NCBI RefSeq assembly: GCF_040361335.1 | Contig: NZ_APNM01000001.1 | Span: forward strand, 434,001-498,000 | Origin: APNM01 sp040361335 | GTDB taxonomy: Bacteria; Pseudomonadota; Gammaproteobacteria; Nevskiales; Salinisphaeraceae | Reading direction: 5' to 3' | Length of the DNA: 64,000 nucleotides | In this document: in pieces, positions 47,662 through 57,507 of the stretch | Numbering within the stretch: the stretch's first letter is position 1 | Layout: the number at the start of each line of letters is the position of its first letter | Program-made: the position numbers and the translations under genes | Notes under the pieces: model-generated | Seen by the model: the letters and a program-made list of their open reading frames with translations, nothing else | Databases searched by the model: none | Told to the model about the DNA's origin: nothing

Positions 47662-49614
47662 CTAGCTTGTTCCGTTTGACGCAGCTGTGTCGGGATCAGT
47701 GTTGCTGCTATTGGCTTGGCGTTCGATTTTGTCGCGCAGGGCTCGGAGTTCAGGTAAACGCGATGGGGTCATAAATGGCCGGTGACGATCCATTTCTACG
47801 GCTTGCTCTAGTGTGGCGAGACTCTCCTCATAAAGTCCCGCGGACGCCAGGATTACCGCACGTCGCAATGCGACCGATACGGTCGCTTGGTAATGGAAGG
47901 CGCGTTCGAGGAGGCGCACGGTCGGATCGAGTCTCTTCCGGGCGGTGGTAACCTCGGCGTGCAGGAACAAGATCTTGGCGGCGACCCGTTTCCTGAGGCC
48001 GAAATCCGGCATGGCCTCCACGGCGGAGAAGAGTTCGTCCACTTCCTGAAGGGTTACATCGCACGTCTGGTCAGCGGCTAGGTGAGCGAGTCTGGTCAGG
48101 TTGGGCAGCAAGCCATCGGTTATCTTGGAATGATCAGCCTTGTCGAGAATATCGTCGACGGTATGGATGGGCTCCCTGCCGTATTCACAGCTGATTGTCA
48201 TCATCTGTAGCGGCACCGCCAAGTCCTCGGGATGCTGTTTCTCGGCTTGTCGCAGCAGTTTCAATGCAGGGTCGGGACGTCCGGTGATTCCGAAGTGATA
48301 CGCGAGTACGCGCTTGGCGCGGAGGGATTCGGGGTGTTCGACTTCCCATGTGCCCAGGAGGAGTTCGACATCACCCCAGATATGACTCGCCTGAGCGGTC
48401 TGGAATGCGAACAGTCCCGCCAGAAATACGGGTGCCGCAGCGAGGGCGCTTTTGCCGACGGCATCGCTCATGAGTTCCATGCCGATCACGAGATAGTAGG
48501 CGACAGCGAACAGCGGGCCGCACATCGGTAGGTAGTTACGGTGTTCGAAATAGAGTTCGAGCGGCAGGAACGTCGATTCCAGGGCGTGGCCCGCCAGGAA
48601 CCAGAGTATGCCCAGGCTGAGCGGCGGCGCCTTTCTGCGCAGCAGGATGGCAGCGATCGACAGGATTAACAGAAAGAGTAGCGAAAGCGCTGTCGACGAT
48701 GGAGAAAGCAGTCCCGTCGACAACGTGATGTCGTCGTGGGTCAGGCCCATGCCCCAGGTGCGAGGGGCGAGTATCAATCCCAGGTATTCCGTGACGACGC
48801 GGCCCTCGGTCATGAGGCGTTCGGCCAAGTCGAAGTCGCGAGCGGCGTAGCCGTCCGTCAGTTGCTGCCAGTTCAAGACGAAGTAGGCGCCGATCAGCAA
48901 CAGAGGGACGGTAACGTAGGCGTGAACGCTTAGGGTGCCGGCGCGCGATCGCGGCCTGGCGAACACCGTCAGTTCGAGCACGGCAAAGAACAGGAATATC
49001 AGGGCGCCGTTTTCCTTGCTGAGTGCCGCGAGAAGGCCGGCCGGGAACACGGCCAGCGTCATCAGGGTCAGCGCACGCCTGGGATTTGCATCCAACCGGG
49101 CGCGGCCGGCGCTGTATAGCAGGAGTCCAAGGACCACGAACAATGTGGATAGCTGGGTCATGCGCTGAACGATGTACAGCGTCGTGGAGACGTTGAGAGG
49201 GTGCAGCAGCCAGAGTGATGCGGTGATCAACGCGACGAGACGCGCGATCGCCTGCGATCCGGCTAGGTAGCGGGACAGCCGCAGGAACAGCAGAAAGATG
49301 AGTAGGCCGTTCAGCAGGTGAAGCAGCAGATTGGTTTGCTTGAAATCCCGTGGCGGTGCCGGCCAGTACTGAGCGTCGATCAGGAAGGCGGCCATCGAGA
49401 CGGGGCGTCCCGTGGGGCCGGAGCCGTTGCCGAAGACGAAGTGTCGGAAAGTGGTGATATCGGTGACGCCCCCGAATGCACCGATGGGTTCGAGATTGTT
49501 GGCGTCATCGAGCACATAGGGGCCCGATAATCCGTCCTCGTATACCAGAAAGGTGAGCGCCAGCACGCCCGCGAGCAGCAGCATCACCCCGTAATCTGAG
49601 ATTGCTCTGGCCAT
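47662..49614 (-). CDS. GT-C membrane glycosyltransferase with TPR region, likely pilin glycosyltransferase (paralogue B)
   Basis: The 650-residue protein is a paralogue of the one at 39.1-41.1 kb: first-loop YVLDDANNL, LLHPLNVSTTLYIVQRMTQ, LSKENGALIF, and FLPLELYFEHRNYLPMCGPL. About a dozen membrane segments (residues 8-410) are followed by a helical TPR-like part. It is read from the same strand as pilA and starts 74 bp after it, across a strong terminator that should limit its expression. A gene of this type beside the major pilin suggests O-glycosylation of pilin at the inner membrane; this is inference from position and GT-C topology. Confidence 0.8.
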   Translation of the reverse strand: MARAISDYGVMLLLAGVLALTFLVYEDGLSGPYVLDDANNLEPIGAFGGVTDITTFRHFVFGNGSGPTGRPVSMAAFLIDAQYWPAPPRDFKQTNLLLHLLNGLLIFLLFLRLSRYLAGSQAIARLVALITASLWLLHPLNVSTTLYIVQRMTQLSTLFVVLGLLLYSAGRARLDANPRRALTLMTLAVFPAGLLAALSKENGALIFLFFAVLELTVFARPRSRAGTLSVHAYVTVPLLLIGAYFVLNWQQLTDGYAARDFDLAERLMTEGRVVTEYLGLILAPRTWGMGLTHDDITLSTGLLSPSSTALSLLFLLILSIAAILLRRKAPPLSLGILWFLAGHALESTFLPLELYFEHRNYLPMCGPLFAVAYYLVIGMELMSDAVGKSALAAAPVFLAGLFAFQTAQASHIWGDVELLLGTWEVEHPESLRAKRVLAYHFGITGRPDPALKLLRQAEKQHPEDLAVPLQMMTISCEYGREPIHTVDDILDKADHSKITDGLLPNLTRLAHLAADQTCDVTLQEVDELFSAVEAMPDFGLRKRVAAKILFLHAEVTTARKRLDPTVRLLERAFHYQATVSVALRRAVILASAGLYEESLATLEQAVEMDRHRPFMTPSRLPELRALRDKIERQANSSNTDPDTAASNGTS

Positions 49615-49633
49615 GGGTGGTTATCGTCCGGCT

Positions 49634-49668
49634 GATAAAAAAATGCCTCCCCCGGAGGGGAGGCATTT
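49634..49668 (-). terminator. Intrinsic terminator of pilA
   Basis: On the minus strand a 12-bp stem AAATGCCTCCCC with a 4-nt loop and its complement runs straight into a T-run (TTTTTTT). It lies 20 bp after the pilA stop and before the GT-C gene. Confidence 0.93.
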
Positions 49669-49688
49669 CTCGGGGATCGTATCCCGTA

Positions 49689-50123
49689 TTAGCGGCAGTT
49701 GGCAGGCAGGTACTTGTCCTCCAGGGTGCCGCTGTCGCAGGTCCACTGGACGCCATTGTTGCTGCCCACGCCCTCGAATACGAGGGTCTTGGTGTCGGCG
49801 CTGCCGCCCAGATTCTCGAGCGTGTAGGTCAGGGTCACGCTGGTGGAGGTCTGGTTGTACGCGATGCTGTTCACGTACGTGCTCTGGTCGGCGCTGGTGT
49901 TGATGCCAGCCTCGCCCGTGTCCGCCGGCATGTCACCGGTGGAGATGTAGTACTCCGAGACGGAGGTCTTGTCCTTGGCGGCCAGGCCCATCACCTCGGA
50001 GACCTTGGCGCGAATCGTGTAGTCCTGATAGGCCGGGATTGCGATCGCGGCCAGGATGCCGATGATGGCGACCACGATCATCAGCTCGATGAGCGTGAAG
50101 CCTTGCTGTTTCTGCATCGTCAT
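49689..50123 (-). CDS. pilA: PilA, type IV major pilin
   Basis: The 144-residue prepilin has the short leader MTMQKQQG, cut by PilD before FTLIELMIVVAIIGILAAIA, with Glu at position 5 of the mature chain. The rest is a typical pilin: a hydrophobic alpha-1 helix, then a Thr/Ser-rich globular domain and a C-terminal disulfide loop between Cys in WTCDSG and PANCR. The start is the ATG at 50123, because AAGGAG lies 7 nt upstream. A sigma-54 promoter, its own terminator and a neighbouring GT-C gene complete a compact pilin unit next to pilR-pilS. Confidence 0.96.
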   Translation of the reverse strand: MTMQKQQGFTLIELMIVVAIIGILAAIAIPAYQDYTIRAKVSEVMGLAAKDKTSVSEYYISTGDMPADTGEAGINTSADQSTYVNSIAYNQTSTSVTLTYTLENLGGSADTKTLVFEGVGSNNGVQWTCDSGTLEDKYLPANCR

Positions 50124-50189
50124 TATCAAACTCCTTGAGCGTTTGGTAACCGTTCGGTCCGGCTTGTCTCAGCCGGGGTCATGAATTGG

Positions 50190-50205
50190 AGCAAATGGTA
50201 TGCCA
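50190..50205 (-). promoter_or_regulatory. Sigma-54 promoter of pilA
   Basis: On the minus strand TGGCATA, four bases, then TTGCT matches the -24/-12 consensus (TGGCACG-N4-TTGCW) with one or two changes and exact spacing. Transcription should begin near 50179, giving a leader of about 56 nt. PilSR encoded nearby is the expected activator. Confidence 0.85.
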
Positions 50206-50270
50206 AGGAGGCGGTCCTGTGAGGAAGGCCGTTTTGGCAGTGTTTTTAAGGTGCTGATTTTTCAGGTCGC

Positions 50271-50307
50271 GCGTCACATTGTGACGCATTGCGTCACAAT
50301 GTGACGC
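50271..50307. promoter_or_regulatory. Tandem 17-bp palindromes, candidate PilR enhancer sites
   Basis: Two perfect palindromes, GCGTCACA-T-TGTGACGC (50271-50287) and GCGTCACA-A-TGTGACGC (50291-50307), are spaced exactly 20 bp apart, two helical turns. Their centres lie about 100 and 120 bp upstream of the predicted pilA start point. This is the usual arrangement for a sigma-54 activator. Confidence 0.7.
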
Positions 50308-50388
50308 TTGTTGTCAGCGGTCTGCGTCAGGTGGGCCATCTTGCTTTGCCGCTAGGGGGGATGCTTCCGGCGGTGATGAAGTGTCGCG

Positions 50389-50498
50389 CCCCCTCACCCC
50401 GGCCCTCTCCCCCGGCTCGGGGGAGAGGGGGAAGGTGGTGGCAGTGTGATCCTCTCTCCGGCTTACAAGGGAGGGGAAGGTGGTGGCCGTGTGAGCCA
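50389..50498. repeat. CCCTCTCCCCC hairpin repeat with tandem copy
   Basis: The stem CCCTCTCCCCC-ggctc-GGGGGAGAGGG (50403-50429) belongs to the same family as 18164-18204. A sequence GGGGAAGGTGGTGGC and its surroundings (about 50428-50448) recur at 50475-50494. The region lies between the pilA enhancer and the pilR remnant and contains no gene. Confidence 0.65.
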
Positions 50499-50543
50499 CC
50501 AGCAAATCGAAAAGGTCAGGTGTCGAATTCATCGAAACAGATT

Positions 50544-50617
50544 TCATTCGATGCCCAGCTTCTTGAGGCGGTAGCGCAGGGCCCGGAAGCTGATGCCCAG
50601 GTGACGGGCGGCCTTGG
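50544..50617 (-). pseudogene. Second copy of the pilR 3' end (remnant)
   Basis: The last 69 bp (50549-50617) match 51407-51475, the 3' end of pilR, with only four differences, all silent. It encodes KAARHLGISFRALRYRLKK then LGIE and stops with TGA, where pilR has TAA. Upstream of Lys the match ends sharply. With pilR it brackets the Phd/PIN module. Confidence 0.9.
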
Positions 50618-50621
50618 GATC

Positions 50622-50666
50622 AAATAGCTTTCGAAGCTGGCCGGTTGCGGCCAAAATAGCTATAAT
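50622..50666 (+). promoter_or_regulatory. Promoter and direct repeats upstream of the Phd antitoxin
   Basis: TATAAT (50661-50666) is a perfect -10 box. The direct repeat AAATAGCT occurs at 50622-50629 and 50654-50661, the second copy touching the -10. GGCC-n6-GGCC lies between. No good -35 is seen. Autorepression through these repeats is inferred. Confidence 0.5.
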
Positions 50667-50701
50667 AGGCACATTGTCCTGCGTGCAGTTGGAGTTTTGA
50701 G

Positions 50702-50953
50702 ATGCGGAAGATGACGGCCCTGGAAGCCAAGAATCGATTCGGCCAGCTTATCGAGTCCGCTCAGCGGCAGCCGGTTACAGTAACGAAACAGGGGCGCGAC
50801 AGCGTGGTGGTGATGTCCATGGCCGATTACGAGCGGCGAAAGAATCACGCTTGGCGGAATGTGCTCAAGAGCATGGAAGATACGTCGCGTTATGCGGCGG
50901 CCCAAGGATTGACCGAGGAGCGGCTCGACCAGTTGCTGGCCGATGAGAGTTGA
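50702..50953 (+). CDS. Phd/YefM-type antitoxin
   Basis: The 83-residue protein begins MRKMTALEAKNRFGQLIESA and has VTVTKQGRDSVVVMSMADYERR, the DNA-binding Phd/YefM fold. The C-terminal part (residues 55-83) should be the toxin-neutralising segment. It overlaps the PIN toxin gene by 11 bp, so the pair is translationally coupled. A consensus -10 box lies 36 bp before the start. The module stands between two copies of the pilR 3' end. Confidence 0.9.
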   Translation: MRKMTALEAKNRFGQLIESAQRQPVTVTKQGRDSVVVMSMADYERRKNHAWRNVLKSMEDTSRYAAAQGLTEERLDQLLADES

Positions 50954-51356
50954 CCGGTACGTTGTCGATACCAACGTTCTGATCAGTGCCCTGCTGATTG
51001 ATTCGAGCACGCCCGGGCAGCTTGTTCGGACGTTGGCGTCCGGAGGCGCTACGCTGCTGTTCTCCAGCGAGACGTTCGCGGAACTAGCGATACGCTTGTC
51101 TAAGCCCAAATTCGATCCCTACCGAACGGCCTCCCAGCGCGATGCCTATCTCGATTGGCTCGTCGAGTTGGGTGAGTGGGTTGAACCGTCTTTCGATGTC
51201 GATGCCTGTCGGGATGCCGATGACAACAAGTTTCTTGCCTTGGCTCTGTCCGCCGAGGCGGATTGCATCATCACGGGAGATGGCGATCTCCTGGATTTGC
51301 ATCCTTTCGAGGGCGTATCGATTCTGACGCCCGCGGATGCGCTAGCGAGTCTGTAG
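50943..51356 (+). CDS. PIN-domain toxin
   Basis: The 137-residue protein is a PIN-domain ribonuclease of the putative toxin group. The four acidic positions are visible: Asp in YVVDTNVLISALL, Glu in SSETFAELA, Asp in DADDNKFLALAL, and Asp in CIITGDGDLLDL. PIN toxins cut RNA, often tRNA or rRNA; the exact target here is unknown. It starts inside the antitoxin gene. It faces the convergent pilR gene, with 45 bp between the stops, containing a run of G. Confidence 0.9.
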   Translation: MRVDRYVVDTNVLISALLIDSSTPGQLVRTLASGGATLLFSSETFAELAIRLSKPKFDPYRTASQRDAYLDWLVELGEWVEPSFDVDACRDADDNKFLALALSAEADCIITGDGDLLDLHPFEGVSILTPADALASL

Positions 51357-51401
51357 GGGGGGGGCAGGCAGAGCGAACGCGGTTCCGCGTCTGCTGGGTG
51401 A

Positions 51402-52795
<1,394 letters not shown>

Positions 52796-52799
<4 letters not shown>

Positions 52800-54475
52800 C
52801 CGGATGCGGCGAAGTGGGGGCTGGGCCGGTCGGCGTCGTCGGCGCCCCGGTGCCATTCCTCGGGCCGTGCGAAGGTTATCCGGAAACGGGCGCCCTCGTC
52901 TGCCCCCGTCTTGTTCCTTGGCAGTAGGGCGATGCGCGCAAGGTTGCATTCGCATAGCTCGCCGGCGATGTAGAGGCCCAGCCCGGTACCGTCGCTGGCG
53001 GTGGTGAAGAAGGGCTCCATCAGGTGCGCGGCGGTCTTGTCGTCCACGCCCGGCCCGTTGTCGCTGATATCCAGGTAGGGCTCGCCGTCGTTGCCGTGGC
53101 CGGCGGTCAATCGGACCGTCAGCTCGCGGTCCGGCAGCCGGGCATGGCGTTCGGCGTTTTCCCAGAGGTTGTGCAGGACCTGGCGCAGGTGGCTGGCGTC
53201 GACCTGAACCAGGACATCGTCGGGCACGCCCGATAGGTCGAAACGCGGCGCTTGCGGATGGCCGTGCCGGTAGTCGGCCACCGCCTGCGGCAGCCACTCC
53301 GCCAGGCACAGCAGGGTGGGCAGGGCCTGGCCGCGGCGCGACAGGCCGAGCACGCTCTGGACCACGTCGTCGATGCGGCGGGCGTGCCGGTGCTGGATGC
53401 CCAGCAGCTTGCGTTCCTGCTCGCCCAGGCGATCGGATTCGTCCAGGAGCTGGCCCGCGTGGCTGATCGCCGACAGCGGATTGCGGATCTCGTGGGCGAT
53501 GCTCGCGGTGAGCCGGCCCAGGGCCGCCAGCTTCATCTGCTGGGCCTGCTCGCTGATGCGCCGGGCGTCCTCCAGGAAGATCAGCACCGGGGCGTCCATG
53601 CCGTGCCCCAGGCGGTTGAAGCGCGGCAGCAGCGCCCGCTGGCCGATGCTGAACGGTTCCGAGGAGAGGCTGGGCGAGACCTGCCAGGCGTCGAGGGTCC
53701 AGGCCAGGGCCGGCGCGGTGGCCGCCAGGCGCTGGCCGGTGGGGTCCTGCGCGAGGCCCAGCATCTTGCGCGCCGCGCGGTTGCACAGGCGCACGCGACG
53801 GTCCTCGTCGACCAGCACCAGGCCGATGGCCATCTGCTGGATGATGCGGTCGTTGAGCTCGGCCAGATCATCTAGAGCGCTCTTGCGTTCCTCGGCCAGC
53901 GCCTGGCTGCGGCGGGCACGCATGGCCAGCGCGTTGGCCACCAGGGCGGAGATGAACAGCAGCACGCCCAGGATGCCGGCCTGGACGAATTCGCTGTCGC
54001 CGTTCGCGAAGCGCAGGGAGCCGTAGAATTCCTGCCCCAGCAGGCAGAGGCTGCCCACGGCCGCGAACAGGGCGGCCATGCGGCGCGGCACCAGCAGGCT
54101 GGCGCCCGCGATGGGGGCGATCAGCAGCATGCCCAGGCCGTCGGCGATGCCGCCGCTGGCCAGCACCAGCAGGGTGACGAAGCCGATATCGGTGCCGGCC
54201 AGCAGGTAGACCTGGGTCGAGAGGGCGGGCCGGCGCACATAGACCGCCAGCGCGGATGGCAGGCAGGTGACCAGATAGGCCACGCAGGCCAGGGTGAACA
54301 GCGCGGGCAGGCGCAGATCGAACAGCTCGTCGGTGAAGCCGCTCGCCAGTAGCGCGCACAGGCCCACCGCCACCATCCAGCGGTAGAGGTTCAGGGCGCG
54401 CGCGGCGCGCCAGTCGTCCTCGCCGCGCGGCAGGCCCGCCTCGCGCGACGCGCGTTCAGCCTTGGTTGCGCGCAT
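52796..54475 (-). CDS. pilS: PilS, sensor histidine kinase
   Basis: PilS senses pilin level in the inner membrane and phosphorylates PilR. The 559-residue protein has about six membrane segments (residues 28-190), a PAS-like domain (residues 210-310), the dimerisation and phosphoacceptor motif ASIAHEIRNPLSAISHAGQLL, and the ATPase part with LHNLWENAERH (N box), ISDNGPGVDD and GTGLGLYIAGELC. It overlaps the upstream PP0621-type gene by 20 bp and pilR by 4 bp, so the three form one operon. Confidence 0.96.
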
Positions 54476-54671
54476 GCGCCTCGCAGCAGTAATCCGCGTC
54501 GCCGCGTCGCACCGATTCGTCGGCGGGCAGGTGCACCCCGCACTCGCGGCAACGGACCATGCGCCGGTAGTCCTCGGATTGGCGCGGCGAGCGCGTTTGC
54601 GGGGCCAGCCACTTCTTCCAGGCCAGCCATCCCAGGAACGCGATCGCCGCGAGTATCAGCAGTCTCGCCAT
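54456..54671 (-). CDS. PP0621-family small membrane-anchored zinc-ribbon protein
   Basis: The 71-residue protein has an N-terminal membrane segment (LLILAAIAFLGWLAWKKW) and a soluble part with CRECGVHLPADESVRRGDADYCCEAH, a likely metal-binding ribbon. This matches the PP0621 family, which often lies in front of pilS in gammaproteobacteria. Its function is not known. It overlaps pilS by 20 bp, so it is the first gene of the pilS-pilR operon. Confidence 0.82.
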   Translation of the reverse strand: MARLLILAAIAFLGWLAWKKWLAPQTRSPRQSEDYRRMVRCRECGVHLPADESVRRGDADYCCEAHARNQG

Positions 54672-54887
54672 GGCGTTACGCCTGCAAGCGGTTTCGATTC
54701 ATGGTATTAACTGTAACGCACCCGGGGCTTCCAGGCGCGATTCTCAGACCGCAGTACCGAGCGTTCTACTGACCGTACGTTCGATTGTCCTGTCGGTCCC
54801 GCCGCTTGTCCCCACCCGGGCGATTCGACAAAATGCGTGCGCCGCGCCGAGCATGCGGCCATCCAGGAACGTGCGGAAACGACTGTC

Positions 54888-56054
<1,167 letters not shown>

Positions 56055-56063
56055 ATTCGTGCC

Positions 56064-56090
56064 AACCACAGAGGCACAGAGGACACAGAG
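56064..56090 (+). repeat. Left inverted repeat of the GxxExxY cassette
   Basis: A 27-nt sequence starting AACCACAGAGGCACAGAG lies 9 bp after the sucC stop. Its complement, with two mismatches, is at 56575-56601. Confidence 0.9.
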
Positions 56091-56171
56091 TGATTAAGGT
56101 TTAAAGTCGGACCGCATGGCAGACATGCCGTGCGTCCGGGGCGATTCCAGGGATGGGGGTCGTGATTACGG

Positions 56172-56573
56172 ATGGATTCCGAGACAATTTGCAATCGAAT
56201 TTCGGCGCAGGCAATCAAGGCGGCTGTTGAGGTTCATCGGCTTTTAGGCCCGGGTCTTCTGGAGTCGCTTTATGAGGAAGCCCTGGCGCAAGAGCTGGCG
56301 ATAAGCAACTTGCGCTTTGAACGACAGAAGTCGTTCCCGGTGACCTATAAAGGGCATCGGCTGGGCGCCGAATATCGAGTCGATTTCGTCGTGGAAAGAC
56401 GAGTCGTCTTGGAGTTGAAATCGGTCAGTCGGCTGGAGTCCATACATGAAGCTCAGCTACTGACTTATCTGAGGTTGTCGGGACTGTGGTTAGGTTTGCT
56501 GATCAACTTCAACGAACATCTCTTGACGCGAGGTGTAAAGCGCGTGGTTCACGGGTTTCCGGACCCGGCATGA
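56172..56573 (+). CDS. GxxExxY protein, PDDEXK-like
   Basis: The 133-residue protein belongs to the GxxExxY family. The naming motif is in GLLESLYEEAL near residue 28. The core YRVDFVVERRVVLELKSVSR has the Asp, Glu and Lys of a PDDEXK nuclease-like site. The role of the family is not established. It has its own ATG at 56172 and lies between inverted repeats within the sucC-sucD operon, in the same direction. Such genes are often found between other genes with these repeats, so this looks like a small mobile cassette rather than a part of the TCA operon. Confidence 0.88.
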   Translation: MDSETICNRISAQAIKAAVEVHRLLGPGLLESLYEEALAQELAISNLRFERQKSFPVTYKGHRLGAEYRVDFVVERRVVLELKSVSRLESIHEAQLLTYLRLSGLWLGLLINFNEHLLTRGVKRVVHGFPDPA

Positions 56574-56574
56574 A

Positions 56575-56601
56575 CTCTGTGCCCTCTGTGTCTCTGTGGT
56601 T
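56575..56601 (-). repeat. Right inverted repeat of the GxxExxY cassette
   Basis: CTCTGTGCCCTCTGTGTCTC and seven further bases complement the left repeat in 25 of 27 positions. It begins right after the GxxExxY stop and ends 20 bp before sucD. Confidence 0.9.
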
Positions 56602-56621
56602 AATCTTTTAGGAACATCCGG

Positions 56622-57491
56622 ATGAGCATTCTCGTCGACAAGAACACCAAGGTCATCGTCCAGGGCTTCACCGGCAAGCAGGGCAGTTTCCACTCCGAGC
56701 AGTGCCTGGAGTACGGCACCCAGATCGTCGGCGGCGTGACGCCGGGTCGGGGCGGTGAGAGCCACCTGGGCAAGCCGGTGTTCAACACCTGCCACGACGC
56801 GGTCGCCGAGACCGGCGCCGACGCCAGCATGATCTATGTGCCCGCCCCCTTTGCCGCGGACGCGGTGCTGGAGGCGGCGGACGCCGGCATCAAGGTCATC
56901 GTCTGCATCACCGAGCACATCCCGGTGCTGGACATGCTCCGGGTCAAGGCCGCGCTCGCCGGCACCGACACCGTGCTCATCGGTCCCAACTGCCCGGGCG
57001 TGATCACGCCGGGCGAGTGCAAGATCGGCATCATGCCGGGCCAGATCCATCAGCCGGGCCGCATCGGCATCGTCTCGCGCTCCGGCACGCTGACCTACGA
57101 GGCGGTCTACCAGACCACCCAGAACGGCCTCGGCCAATCCACCTGCGTGGGCATCGGCGGCGATCCCATCCAGGGACTGGGCTTCATCGACTGCCTGCAG
57201 CGCTTCCAGGCCGACGACGCCACCGACGGCGTGGTGATGGTCGGCGAGATCGGCGGCAGCGCCGAGGAAGAGGCCGCCGAGTACATCAAGGCCGAGATGA
57301 ACAAGCCGGTGGTCGCCTATATCGCCGGCGTCACCGCGCCGCCCGGCAAGCGCATGGGCCACGCCGGCGCCATCATCAGCGGCGGCAAGGGCACGGCGGA
57401 CGACAAGTTCGCGGCCCTGGAGTCGGCCGGCGTCGCCACCGTGCGCTCCCCGGCCGACATCGGCACGCGCATGCAGGAATTGCTCGGCTAG
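56622..57491 (+). CDS. sucD: SucD, succinyl-CoA synthetase alpha subunit
   Basis: SucD binds CoA and carries the phosphohistidine. The 289-residue protein begins MSILVDKNTKVIVQGFTGKQG (CoA-binding Rossmann fold), has IGPNCPGVITPGECKIGIMP, and the active-site histidine in GKRMGHAGAI. Ribosome binding is probably through AGGAAC just before the ATG, which lies right after the cassette repeat. It pairs with SucC, 0.57 kb upstream. The separation could change the ratio of the two subunits unless an extra promoter has arisen. Confidence 0.98.
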   Translation: MSILVDKNTKVIVQGFTGKQGSFHSEQCLEYGTQIVGGVTPGRGGESHLGKPVFNTCHDAVAETGADASMIYVPAPFAADAVLEAADAGIKVIVCITEHIPVLDMLRVKAALAGTDTVLIGPNCPGVITPGECKIGIMPGQIHQPGRIGIVSRSGTLTYEAVYQTTQNGLGQSTCVGIGGDPIQGLGFIDCLQRFQADDATDGVVMVGEIGGSAEEEAAEYIKAEMNKPVVAYIAGVTAPPGKRMGHAGAIISGGKGTADDKFAALESAGVATVRSPADIGTRMQELLG

Positions 57492-57507
57492 TGCGACACC
57501 AGGGCGA

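Noticed and set aside
50280..50298. TGTGA-n9-TCACA between the two palindromes as a CRP site
   Set aside because: CRP sites have a 6-bp spacer; the spacing here is 9 and is better explained as the junction of two palindromes.
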